Shown here piece by piece: positions 52,165-60,656 of a stretch of DNA of 64,000 bases; position 1 is the stretch's first letter, and every line of letters starts with the position of its first letter. The notes beneath the pieces are model-generated. The model searched no databases and was not told the DNA's origin. It saw only the letters and a list, made by a program, of their open reading frames with translations. The position numbers and the translations under genes are program-made. Source of the DNA: Tsukamurella sp. 1534 (GTDB taxonomy: Bacteria > Actinomycetota > Actinomycetes > Mycobacteriales > Mycobacteriaceae); NCBI RefSeq assembly GCF_000312385.1, contig NZ_HE997626.1:1960718-2024717 (forward strand). The letters run 5' to 3'.

Positions 52165-54432
52165 GTGCACGTAGACACGGTCTCTGAAGCCGCCGCCACG
52201 CCCGATGTCGACCAGCCGTTCCGCGAGCTCGGCCTCAAGGACGACGAGTACCAGCGGATCCGCGAGATCCTGGGGCGCCGCCCCACCGACGCCGAGCTGG
52301 CCATGTACTCGGTGATGTGGTCCGAGCACTGCTCCTACAAGAGCTCCAAGGTGCACCTGCGCTACTTCGGCGAGACCACCACCGACGAGATGCGCTCCAC
52401 CATGCTCGCCGGCATCGGCGAGAACGCCGGCGTCGTGGACATCGGCGACGGGTGGGCGGTCACCTTCAAGGTGGAGTCGCACAACCACCCGTCGTACGTG
52501 GAGCCCTACCAGGGCGCCGCGACCGGCGTCGGCGGCATCGTCCGCGACATCATGGCCATGGGCGCCCGCCCGATCGCCGTGATGGATCAGCTGCGCTTCG
52601 GCCCCGCCGACGCCCCCGACACCCGCCGCGTGCTCGACGGCGTGGTCCGCGGTGTCGGTGGATACGGCAACTCCCTGGGCCTGCCCAACGTGGGCGGCGA
52701 GACCGTCTTCGACGCCTCCTACGCCGGCAACCCGCTGGTCAACGCCCTGTGCGCCGGCGTGCTCCGCGCCGAGGATCTGCACCTGGCCTTCGCCTCGGGC
52801 ACCGGCAACAAGATCATCCTGTTCGGCGCCCGCACCGGCCTCGACGGCATCGGCGGCGTCTCCGTGCTCGCCTCCGAGACCTTCGACGAGGGGGAGAAGC
52901 CGAAGAAGCTGCCCGCCGTGCAGGTGGGCGACCCGTTCACCGAGAAGGTGCTCATCGAGTGCTGCCTCGACCTGTACCGCGAGAAGCTCGTCGTGGGCAT
53001 CCAGGACCTCGGCGGCGCCGGCCTGTCCTGCGCCACGTCCGAGCTGGCCGCAGCCGGCTCCGGCGGCATGCACATCGCCCTGGAGCAGGTGCCCACCCGG
53101 GCCACCGGCATGACCCCGGCCGAGGTGCTCTCCTCGGAGTCGCAGGAGCGCATGTGCGCCGTGGTGACCCCGGAGAACGTCGACGAGTTCATGGCCGTGT
53201 GCGCCAAGTGGGACGTGCTCGCCACCGTCATCGGCGAGGTCACCGACGGCGAGCACCTCGAGATCACGTGGAACGGCGAGACCGTCGTCGACGCCCCCGC
53301 GCGGACCATCGCGCACGACGGCCCCGTCTACCAGCGCCCCGTCGAGCGGCCCGCGTTCATGGACGAGCTCATCGCGAATACCACCGCCGGCCTGCGCCGC
53401 CCCGCTTCCGACGACGAGCTGCGCGCCACCGCGCTGGCGATGCTCGCCTCGCCGGCGCTGTGCTCGCGCAAGTTCATCACCGAGCAGTACGACCGGTACG
53501 TGCGCGGCAACACCGTGCTCGCCGAGAACGCCGACGGCGGGGTGCTCCGCATCGACGAGTCCACCCAGCGCGGCATCGCCCTCTCGACCGACGCCTCGGG
53601 CCGGTACACCTACCTCGATCCGTACGAGGGCGGCCGGCTCGCGCTCGCCGAGGCCTACCGCAACGTGGCCGTCACCGGCGCCACCCCGAAGGCCGTCACC
53701 GACTGCCTGAACTTCGGCTCGCCCGAGGACCCGGGCGTGATGTGGCAGTTCCAGCAGGCCGTGCACGGCATCGCCGACGGGTGCGTCGAGCTGGGCATCC
53801 CGGTGACCGGCGGCAACGTGAGCTTCTACAACCAGACCGGCAGCACCGCCATCCTGCCCACGCCCGTCATCGGCGTGCTCGGCGTCATCGACGACGTGCG
53901 CCGCCGCATCCCGACGGGGTTCGGCACCGAACCCGGCGAGACGCTCTACCTGCTGGGCGACACCCACGACGAGTTCGACGGCTCCATCTGGGCGCAGGTC
54001 GAGCACGACCACCTCGGCGGCGTGCCGCCGAAGGTCGACCTGCAGCGCGAGAAGCTGCTCGCCGAGGTGCTCACCGCCGCCTCCCGCGACGGCCTCGCCT
54101 CCGCGGCGCACGATCTGTCGGAGGGCGGCCTGTGGCAGGCCGTCGTCGAGGGCGCCCTGGCCGGCGAGACCGGCTGCCGGTTGATCCTGCCGGAGGGCGC
54201 GGACGCGTTCGTCCAGCTGTTCTCGGAGTCGACGGGCCGCGTCCTGGTGGCCGTGCCGCGCACGGAGGAGACCCGGTTCGCCGCGATGTGCTCCGCCCGC
54301 GGGCTGCCCGCCGCGCGGATCGGCGTCGTGGACCAGGGCAGTGACTCGGTGGAGGTGCAGGGCCGGTTCTCGGTGACCCTGGCCGAGCTGCGCGCGACGC
54401 ACGAGGGCACTCTGCCCGCGCTGTTCGCCTGA
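52165..54432 (+). CDS. purL: FGAM synthase large subunit (small-type PurL)
   Basis: A 755-residue subunit that works with PurS and PurQ. The conserved His segment is [13 protein letters not shown], and the ATP and metal regions are [23 protein letters not shown], then [14 protein letters not shown] and [10 protein letters not shown]. The length is that of the small type, consistent with separate purS and purQ at 23.2-24.1 kb. GTG 52165 lies 7 bases after TAAACT (leaderless); GTG 52159 is the alternative. The permease gene that follows overlaps its stop by one base. Confidence 0.96.
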   Translation: MHVDTVSEAAATPDVDQPFRELGLKDDEYQRIREILGRRPTDAELAMYSVMWSEHCSYKSSKVHLRYFGETTTDEMRSTMLAGIGENAGVVDIGDGWAVTFKVESHNHPSYVEPYQGAATGVGGIVRDIMAMGARPIAVMDQLRFGPADAPDTRRVLDGVVRGVGGYGNSLGLPNVGGETVFDASYAGNPLVNALCAGVLRAEDLHLAFASGTGNKIILFGARTGLDGIGGVSVLASETFDEGEKPKKLPAVQVGDPFTEKVLIECCLDLYREKLVVGIQDLGGAGLSCATSELAAAGSGGMHIALEQVPTRATGMTPAEVLSSESQERMCAVVTPENVDEFMAVCAKWDVLATVIGEVTDGEHLEITWNGETVVDAPARTIAHDGPVYQRPVERPAFMDELIANTTAGLRRPASDDELRATALAMLASPALCSRKFITEQYDRYVRGNTVLAENADGGVLRIDESTQRGIALSTDASGRYTYLDPYEGGRLALAEAYRNVAVTGATPKAVTDCLNFGSPEDPGVMWQFQQAVHGIADGCVELGIPVTGGNVSFYNQTGSTAILPTPVIGVLGVIDDVRRRIPTGFGTEPGETLYLLGDTHDEFDGSIWAQVEHDHLGGVPPKVDLQREKLLAEVLTAASRDGLASAAHDLSEGGLWQAVVEGALAGETGCRLILPEGADAFVQLFSESTGRVLVAVPRTEETRFAAMCSARGLPAARIGVVDQGSDSVEVQGRFSVTLAELRATHEGTLPALFA

Positions 54433-55832
54433 TGTCGGCACCGTCGAGCGAGGCCGCCGCGCCCGACCCCGGCCTGCACGCGGGGCTCCGGGCCCGGCAC
54501 CTGATCATGATGAGCCTCGGCTCGGCGATCGGGGCCGGCCTGTTCGTCGGCTCCGGGCAGGGCATCGCGGCGGCCGGCCCGGCCGTGCTCCTCGCCTACG
54601 CGGTGGCCGGGCTCATCGTGATCGCCGTGATGCGCATGCTCGGCGAGATGGTGGCCGCCGACCCCAACCCAGGCGCCTTCTCCTACTACGCGGGACGCGC
54701 CCTGGGGCCGGGCGCGGGTTTCGCCGTCGGCTGGCTGTGGTGGGTGCAGTTGTGCCTGGTGGTCGCGGCCGAGGCCGTCGCAGCCGGCACCATCCTCAAC
54801 GGCCTCCTGGGCGGCGGCCCGCCCGTGTGGGCCTGGGCCCTCACGTTCATGGTGGTGCTCACCGCCCTCAACCTCGCCGCCGTCCGCGGGTTCGGCGAGT
54901 TCGAGTTCTGGTTCGCACTCATCAAGGTCGCGTTCGTCGCGATCTTCCTCCTGGTCGGCATCGCGTTCCTGCTCGGCTGGACCGGCGAACCGTCGCCGGG
55001 CCTGAGCAACCTCTCCGACTTCGCGCCGAACGGCACCGGCGGCGTCATCGCCGCCCTGCTCGTGGTGGCCTTCGCGTTCGGCGGCATCGAGATCGTGGCC
55101 GTGGCCGCCGCCGAGACGCAGGACCCGCAGCGCACCGTCGGCCGCGCCATCCGCGCCACCGTGTGGCGGATCCTCGTGTTCTACGTGGGCAGCGTCGCCG
55201 TGATCCTCCTGGCCCTGCCGTGGAACGACCCCGAGGTCAAGAAGCAGCCCTTCGTGGCCGTGCTCGACGCCGCCGGGCTCAGCGCGGCCGGGAAGGTGCT
55301 GGGCGTCGTCATCGTGGTGGCGCTGCTCAGCTCGCTCAACGCGAACCTCTACGGCAGCTCGCGCATGCTCTACTCGCTCGCCGAGCGCGGCATGGCGCCC
55401 GCCGCGGCCGGGCACGCGAACAAGGACGGCGTGCCCGTCGCCGCCGTGCTGGCCAGTTCCGTGATCGGCTTCCTCGCCGTGCCGGCGAGCTATCTGTGGG
55501 GCGCCGAGGTACTCGACCGCCTGCTCGAGGTGGTGGGCTCCACCCTCATCGTGACGTGGTTCGCGACCATCGCCTCCCAGATCGTGTTGCGCCGCCGCGC
55601 CGAGCGCGACGGGACGCCACTGCCCCTGAAGATGTGGGGCTACCCGTACCTCTCGTGGGCCGTCGGCGCGCTGCTCGCCGGCATCGTGGTCCTCGCGATC
55701 GCCAACGACGGCGTCCGCGGGCAGGTGCTGTCCACGGCCCTGATCGTGTTCCTGTTGTGGCTCGCCGGGACCTTGCATGCGCGGATGCGGGCCGCGCGGG
55801 ATCAGGAGCGCCGCGCGCCCTTGGAGCGGTAG
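54432..55832 (+). CDS. APC family amino acid permease (GabP/AnsP-like)
   Basis: A 466-residue, 12-helix permease. LRARHLIMMSLGSAIGAGLFVGSGQGIAAAGPAVLLAYA gives the helix-1 substrate-binding GAGLFVGSG motif. FGGIEIVAVAAAETQDPQRTVGRAIR follows helix 6, and NANLYGSSRMLYSLAERG is in helix 8. It imports an amino acid or GABA-like amine with H+; specificity is not predictable. ATG 54432 overlaps the purL stop (TGATG), so it is read from the purL promoter. The last 31 bases overlap the convergent GGDEF gene. Confidence 0.88.
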   Translation: MSAPSSEAAAPDPGLHAGLRARHLIMMSLGSAIGAGLFVGSGQGIAAAGPAVLLAYAVAGLIVIAVMRMLGEMVAADPNPGAFSYYAGRALGPGAGFAVGWLWWVQLCLVVAAEAVAAGTILNGLLGGGPPVWAWALTFMVVLTALNLAAVRGFGEFEFWFALIKVAFVAIFLLVGIAFLLGWTGEPSPGLSNLSDFAPNGTGGVIAALLVVAFAFGGIEIVAVAAAETQDPQRTVGRAIRATVWRILVFYVGSVAVILLALPWNDPEVKKQPFVAVLDAAGLSAAGKVLGVVIVVALLSSLNANLYGSSRMLYSLAERGMAPAAAGHANKDGVPVAAVLASSVIGFLAVPASYLWGAEVLDRLLEVVGSTLIVTWFATIASQIVLRRRAERDGTPLPLKMWGYPYLSWAVGALLAGIVVLAIANDGVRGQVLSTALIVFLLWLAGTLHARMRAARDQERRAPLER

Positions 55833-57115
55833 AGGGCGGTATCGGCCGCGGAGATCAACGCCTCCACGCTGTTCCGCGTCGCCGAAGTGACGGCGGTGCC
55901 GGCGCTGGCACCGATCCGCACCGACGTCCCCGGCGCCACCTCCACGGGCGTCTGCAGCGCCCGCTGCACCACCTGCGCCGCATCGCCCGGCTGGAAGGGC
56001 GGCGGCACCAGGACCGCGAACTCGTCGCCGCCCACCCGGTACAGCACCCCCTTGCCGCTCAGCGCCGATTGCATCCGCTGCGCCGTGGCCACCAGCAGGC
56101 GGTCGCCCGCCGCGTGGCCCAGGCGATCGTTGATCGCCTTGAACCCGTCCAGGTCGATGAGGCAGAAGCCGAGCGCCTGCGACCGCCTGGAGCGGAGGTC
56201 CGCGGCGAGGCTGCGGCGGTTGGGGAGCCCCGTCAGCGGATCGTGGTGCGCGAGATGGTCCAGTCGTGCGTGCGCGGTGCGCAGCTCGGTCACATCGTGA
56301 CCGACGCCGACGATGAGCGCCGGCCGGTCGTCGTGGGAGCGGATCCGGCTCAGCGCCCAGCGGCGCACCCGGGGCAGGCCGCCCAGGACGGTGCCGCGGT
56401 GCTCGAGGTAGCGGGTGAGTGATTCGTCGTCGGCCGCCGCGAGCTCGGCGAGCGCGCCCTCCACCTCGTGCGGATCCTCGGCGAGCAGCCTCAGCACGTT
56501 CGCGCCGTCGGGCCCGGTCAGCGAGGGGTTCTCCGTCATCATCGCCGCCATCACGGGGCTCGCCTCCAGGACCCTGCCGGCCCCGTCGGCCACGAACACG
56601 GGGGATCGGGCGTGCTCGAACATCATTCGCAGCCGCGCCTGGGCCTGCCGCTCGCCCTCCTCGGCGGACCGCCGGGCGATCTCGGCCGCGCGCTGGGCCA
56701 CGGCCTGCCCGTCGATGATGCGCCGGGTGAGTGCGTCCGAATAGCCGGCCATGAGCTCGGCGAGGATCAGCGCGACCCGGCGCCGGACCTCCGCCGACGG
56801 TTCCCGCATGAGCGCGTCGGGCAGGCCCGCGATCGAGCGGCCGGCGGCCGCCGCGCCCTCAGGCACGGTGATCTGGAGGTCGACCAGCGTGCGCCCCACG
56901 TCGCGGCCGACCGCTGGATCGAAATCGTCACTGCCCAGTTCGGCGATCACGTTCTGGAACGCCGTGACCAGTTCCGCGCGGATCACCGCCGCCGGGAAGG
57001 GCAGATAGACGTGATCCGCGATGGACATGACGAACTCGTCGACCAGGAGGACGATCACGGATTCCCCGCGCGCCACGTACCGCAGTGGCGACGACGGCGA
57101 TGAGAGCTCGCTCAT
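55802..57115 (-). CDS. Diguanylate cyclase (PAS-GGDEF)
   Basis: A 437-residue soluble signalling protein. Residues 1 to about 160 form an all-helical region of unknown type, and a PAS domain spans about 165-270 (FEHARSPVFVADGAGRVLEASP). The GGDEF domain covers about 280-437 with HHDPLTGLPNRRSL, DLDGFKAINDRLGH and an intact GGDEF active-site motif, indicating cyclic di-GMP synthesis. No RxxD inhibitory site is present five residues before GGDEF, so product inhibition is not expected. No EAL domain is in the window. The start is ATG 57115. Confidence 0.92.
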   Translation of the reverse strand: MSELSSPSSPLRYVARGESVIVLLVDEFVMSIADHVYLPFPAAVIRAELVTAFQNVIAELGSDDFDPAVGRDVGRTLVDLQITVPEGAAAAGRSIAGLPDALMREPSAEVRRRVALILAELMAGYSDALTRRIIDGQAVAQRAAEIARRSAEEGERQAQARLRMMFEHARSPVFVADGAGRVLEASPVMAAMMTENPSLTGPDGANVLRLLAEDPHEVEGALAELAAADDESLTRYLEHRGTVLGGLPRVRRWALSRIRSHDDRPALIVGVGHDVTELRTAHARLDHLAHHDPLTGLPNRRSLAADLRSRRSQALGFCLIDLDGFKAINDRLGHAAGDRLLVATAQRMQSALSGKGVLYRVGGDEFAVLVPPPFQPGDAAQVVQRALQTPVEVAPGTSVRIGASAGTAVTSATRNSVEALISAADTALYRSKGARRS

Positions 57116-57188
57116 GTCCCTCCCCGTTCGTGATGTTCGTCATCGCATAGTACGGCGAACGACCGGCTCGGCTAGATTCTGACGCGAT

Positions 57189-58025
57189 ATGACGGACCCC
57201 CACTCGAGCCGGCGGTCCCAGGAGGACGGTGGCACGCGCCCCCTGGACATGGACCGCCCCAACGGCTCTCGCCTGTACGACTACTTCCTCGGCGGCACCA
57301 GCTACCTGCCCGTCGACCGCGAGGCGGGGGAGGAGATCGCGAGGACGGCGCCGCACTGGGCGCTCGGCGCCCGGCTGAACAGGACGTTCGCCCGCCGCGC
57401 CGTCCAGACCATGTCCGCCGACGGTGTGGACCAGTTCCTCGACCTGGGATCCGGAATCACAGCCGGCGGTACGGTGCACGAGCTGGCGCGCATCGTGAAC
57501 CCCGAGGCCAGGGCCGTGTTCGTGCACGACGAACCCGTCTCGTACGAACTGGGGCGGCAGCTTCTCGGCGGCGACACGTCCGCGGCGATGATCAAGGCCG
57601 ATATCCGCGACCCCGAATCCGTTCTTGCGCATCCGCTTACCCGGGAGCTCATCGACTTCACCCGCCCCGTCGGTCTGCTCGCGGTGGGCGGCCTCGTGTT
57701 CGTGCGCGACGAGGACGCGCCCGCCGCCCTGTTGCGCCGCTACCGCGAGGCGGTCGTCCCCGGCAGCTGCCTCGCCATCTCCCACGTCGCGTCGGACTGC
57801 CCGGACCCTGAGATCGCGGCCGAGGTGGAATGGGTGCGGCAGCGCTACGAATCCACCGCGAACCGGTTGCACCTGCGCAGCCGCGACGAGATCGCCTCCT
57901 GGCTCGAAGGCACCGAGATGGTGGAACCCGGACTCGTGCGGTACGGCCGGTGGCGTCCCGAATTCCCGCTCACCCGTGAGCAGTTGCGCTGCAACTACGG
58001 TTACGTGGGCATGGGGCGACTGTAG
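57189..58025 (+). CDS. SAM-dependent methyltransferase, DUF574 family
   Basis: A 278-residue protein of the actinobacterial DUF574 (PF04672) group. The N-terminal signature MDRPNGSRLYDYFLGGTSYLPVDREAGE is diagnostic, followed by QFLDLGSGITAGGTVHELA (SAM loop), VFVHDEPVSY and AISHVASD. These proteins are abundant in actinobacteria and have SAM-methyltransferase folds with unknown targets. ATG 57189 lies 10 bases after TAGATT. It is divergent from the GGDEF gene by 73 bases. Confidence 0.9.
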   Translation: MTDPHSSRRSQEDGGTRPLDMDRPNGSRLYDYFLGGTSYLPVDREAGEEIARTAPHWALGARLNRTFARRAVQTMSADGVDQFLDLGSGITAGGTVHELARIVNPEARAVFVHDEPVSYELGRQLLGGDTSAAMIKADIRDPESVLAHPLTRELIDFTRPVGLLAVGGLVFVRDEDAPAALLRRYREAVVPGSCLAISHVASDCPDPEIAAEVEWVRQRYESTANRLHLRSRDEIASWLEGTEMVEPGLVRYGRWRPEFPLTREQLRCNYGYVGMGRL

Positions 58026-58065
58026 TACCCGGCGCGCCGGCGGAGCCGGGGCTACCGTGGAGCCC

Positions 58066-59412
58066 ATGGGAATCCGTCGCTCAGCAGTCGTCGAGGCGCC
58101 CGTCGACGAGGTCTTCGCGTGGTTCTCGAGGCGGGGCGCCTTCACCAGGCTCATGGCGCCGTGGGTACCGATGCGGGCCCGCACCCAGGCCGCCTCGCTC
58201 GCCGACGGCACCACGGTGATCGACCTGCCCGCGGGCCTGCAGTGGCGCGCGCGCCACGACCCGGACGGCTTCGTCGCGGGGCGCCGGTTCGTGGACGAGG
58301 TGGTGGCGGGAGGGCTCCGCTCGCTGCCCGCCGGACTGTTCCCGTGGCGGCACGTGCACGAGTTCGAGCCTGTCGACGACGAGCACACCCGCGTCATCGA
58401 CGAGGTGGCCACGCCCGCGCCCGAACGGCTGTTGTCCGAGGTGATCGAGTTCCGGTACCGCCGCCTCGCGGGCGATCTCGCGGCGCACCGCAGGGCGGCT
58501 GCCGCCGGCCTCGCCCCGTCGACGGTGGCCGTCACCGGAGCGTCCGGCCTGGTGGGAACCGACCTCGTCGCATTCCTCCGCACCGGCGGCCACCGCGTGC
58601 TCTCCCTCGTCCGCGGCGAGCCGCGGGACGACGACGAACGCCGGTGGGACCCCGTCGCGCCGGACCCCGCCGCCCTCGACGGGGTGGACGCCGTGATCCA
58701 CCTCGCCGGGGCGAGCATCGCGGGCCGATTCACCGAGCGCCACAAGGAGATCGTGGCCGACAGCCGCATCGAGCCCACCCGCCTGCTGGCCCGCGCCGCC
58801 GCCGACGCCGGTGTGCCCGTGTTCGTCGGGGCCTCGGCCGTCGGCTACTACGGCCGGGACCGCGGTGACGAGGTGCTGACCGAATCCTCCTCGGGCCCCG
58901 GCGAACCCGATTTCCTCGCCGATGTGGTACACCGCTGGGAGGACGCCGCCCGCGACGGCGCGGGAGGACGCACCCGCGTGGTCGCGGTGCGCACCGGCAT
59001 CGTGCAGACACCGTCGGGCGGGGTGCTCGGGCTCCAACTGCCCCTGTTCCGCGCCGGCCTCGGCGGCCGGCTCGGCGACGGCCGGCAGTGGCAGCCCTGG
59101 GTCGGTATCGACGACCTCGTTGACGTCTATCACCGGTCCCTGTGGGACCCAACGCTTTCCGGTCCGGTCAACGCCGTCGCGCCCGGTGTCGTGCGCAACG
59201 CGGACTACACCCGGGCGCTCGGCCGGACCCTGCACCGGCCGACGCTCCTCCCCGTTCCGGCGTTCGGGCCGGCGCTGCTGCTCGGCCGGGAGGGCGCGGA
59301 CGATCTGGCCTTCGCCAGCCAGCGGGTGCGTCCCGCGGTCCTGGAGGAGCGCGGCCACCCGTTCCGCCACCCCGACCTCGACGGCGCGCTGCGGCACCTT
59401 CTCGGCGGCTAG
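58066..59412 (+). CDS. TIGR01777 family epimerase with N-terminal SRPBCC domain
   Basis: A 448-residue protein. Residues 1 to about 150 resemble a SRPBCC/polyketide cyclase-like domain (RRSAVVEAPVDEVFAWFSR). Residues about 155-448 are the SDR-type epimerase with VAVTGASGLVGTDLVAFL, DAVIHLAGASIAGRFTERHK, SAVGYYG, and the DUF1731 C-terminus LPVPAFGPALLLGREGADDL. Its reaction is unknown; similar fusions occur in mycobacteria. ATG 58066 follows TACCGT by 7 bases (leaderless). It is the last ordinary gene before the AT-richer island. Confidence 0.88.
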   Translation: MGIRRSAVVEAPVDEVFAWFSRRGAFTRLMAPWVPMRARTQAASLADGTTVIDLPAGLQWRARHDPDGFVAGRRFVDEVVAGGLRSLPAGLFPWRHVHEFEPVDDEHTRVIDEVATPAPERLLSEVIEFRYRRLAGDLAAHRRAAAAGLAPSTVAVTGASGLVGTDLVAFLRTGGHRVLSLVRGEPRDDDERRWDPVAPDPAALDGVDAVIHLAGASIAGRFTERHKEIVADSRIEPTRLLARAAADAGVPVFVGASAVGYYGRDRGDEVLTESSSGPGEPDFLADVVHRWEDAARDGAGGRTRVVAVRTGIVQTPSGGVLGLQLPLFRAGLGGRLGDGRQWQPWVGIDDLVDVYHRSLWDPTLSGPVNAVAPGVVRNADYTRALGRTLHRPTLLPVPAFGPALLLGREGADDLAFASQRVRPAVLEERGHPFRHPDLDGALRHLLGG

Positions 59413-59579
59413 GCGAGCTCCCGCGATCGGAGTGACGCTCGACGGATTCGGACACGTTCGCAGCGCTACTTAATAATGCCAGCAGTAACCTGCTAGCGTG
59501 CGATTCCAAACAGTAGACAACGCGCGCAGTGGGACGGGGTGGAAGCCGATGGGCGTGGACGTGGGGTCGCGAACGTGGG

Positions 59580-59681
59580 GCGCCGGCCCAGCAGACCGCG
59601 CCCGGGCAGCAGCCCGGCCAGCAGGGAGCGCAGCAGGACAACAACGTGCACTCGATGCCGCCAAAATACCTTGGAGGGTGA
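59580..59681 (+). pseudogene. C-terminal tail remnant of an unidentified Gln/Pro-rich protein
   Basis: This 34-codon stretch reads APAQQTAPGQQPGQQGAQQD, then NNVHSMPPKYLGG and a stop. It looks like a disordered protein tail rather than chance coding. Its last two codons, GGA GGG, form the ribosome binding site of the next gene, as in a native operon. No body of the protein is in the same frame upstream. A GTG at 59498 opens a different frame (MRFQTVDNARSGTGWKPMGV), so either a frameshift or a deletion removed the original gene. Confidence 0.4.
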
Positions 59682-59688
59682 TCTAATC

Positions 59689-60260
59689 ATGAGCGGCTCA
59701 GTAAATTGGGGCGACTACGAGGAGTTCACTGTAATCTCTCCCGCGCGCCCAGAGGATGACACACGCGAAGCAGCGCGAGCCCAGTACGAGAACTGGCTTG
59801 CACAGAAGCCTCAACGTAAGCAACAGTTCCGCAAGTTGCTGGAGCTCAACGGTATCCCAACCGGCACCGACGACGCGTCGATCCAAGCGGTCAACGACTG
59901 GTTCATCGCCAACGTCGAAGGACGCAATCCGCCCATCCCTGAAGCTCCTGGAATGCTGTCATCTCGCTGGTACTCCGTTGTTATCGATATCGCCATTTAT
60001 CTCGGCGACATCATCATCGAACGCTACCCGAATCTTTATTGGCACTTCTTCACCCCTGACGACGAGAGCTACTTTGGTTATCAAAGCCCGTGATTCGTGG
60101 ATTCACCAATCACGGGAAAGGGCTTATGAAGAACTACGTGTTTGATCTTGCTGGAGCGAAGGGGGGGCTCGGCCATGCGGTTGTCTCGGGCAATCCGTTG
60201 TCTGACCGGGATCGTCGCGACTTTCTTCATACCCTAGACCTTGCTGAGTCCTTCCATTAG
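59689..60260 (+). pseudogene. Immunity-like protein gene with a one-base frameshift
   Basis: From ATG 59689 (after GGAGGG) 134 residues are read before a TGA at 60091-60093. The end IYLGDIIIERYPNLYWHFFT, then PDDESYFGYQSP, stops in the middle of a pattern seen in bacterial immunity-like proteins, where (F/Y)Q-x-PV-x-GF follows. One base shifted, at 60090, the sequence continues VIRGFTNHGKGLMKNYVFDL, then AGAKGGLGHAVVSGNPLSDR to a TAG at 60258. The ancestral protein would have had about 190 residues. The stop falls inside a hairpin (CCCGTGATT with AATCACGGG, 60087-60116). Codon use is AT-richer than neighbours, suggesting acquisition. Confidence 0.65.
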
Positions 60261-60302
60261 TCGTCGGTAATGATGAGCCTTTAGGCCGCACTATGGCTTA
60301 CT

Positions 60303-60338
60303 GCCATCGCCATCGCCATCGCCATCGCCATCGCCATC
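60303..60338. repeat. Hexanucleotide tandem repeat (GCCATC)6
   Basis: Six perfect head-to-tail copies of GCCATC cover 36 bases. Perfect short-unit arrays of this kind are prone to slippage and often vary between strains. No real gene is read across it. Confidence 0.9.
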
Positions 60339-60590
60339 GGAAAGGGCACCCGATGTGACGTCTCCCGATCGCGCCTGAGTGATGGCTGCGGCCTACGAGA
60401 GGCGGGCTCTCTCGAAAGGTCTCGCGTATTCCGGCCGCCGAACTGGAACAGGACTCGATACCCTGAGGTGTACACGGAAAGTCGGGAGTCTGCAGAGAAT
60501 ATCGATCGAGACAATCGCTTGGCACGGTACAGAAAGGAGGGGTCTTGACGTCTCCTTGAATGTGCGGGGCGTTGCTGTGCGGAGCGTGGG

Positions 60591-60609
60591 TGACGAACGT
60601 AGTTCGTCA
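60591..60609. terminator. Short perfect hairpin downstream of the glutamate-cysteine ligase gene
   Basis: TGACGAAC and GTTCGTCA pair perfectly around GTA, 48 bases past the end of the reverse-strand ligase gene. It is a possible terminator of that gene. Confidence 0.45.
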
Positions 60610-60656
60610 TCGATAGGCTGGGCCGGGGACGGGGCCATGCACTACTGCGGGATGAT

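Larger units (their letters stand above)
60261..60656. other. Gene-free end of the AT-richer island
   Basis: No convincing gene is present. The stretch contains the GCCATC tandem repeat (60303-60338), a purine-rich AGAAAGGAGGGG near 60530 that resembles a ribosome binding site without a following gene, and a short perfect hairpin at 60591-60609. Base composition is visibly less GC-rich than the flanking genes. Confidence 0.55.

Noticed and set aside
60126-60260. Independent 44-residue small gene starting at ATG 60126
   Set aside because: It reads more naturally as the frameshifted C-terminus of the preceding gene, with codons VIRGFTNHGKGL in frame directly before that ATG.
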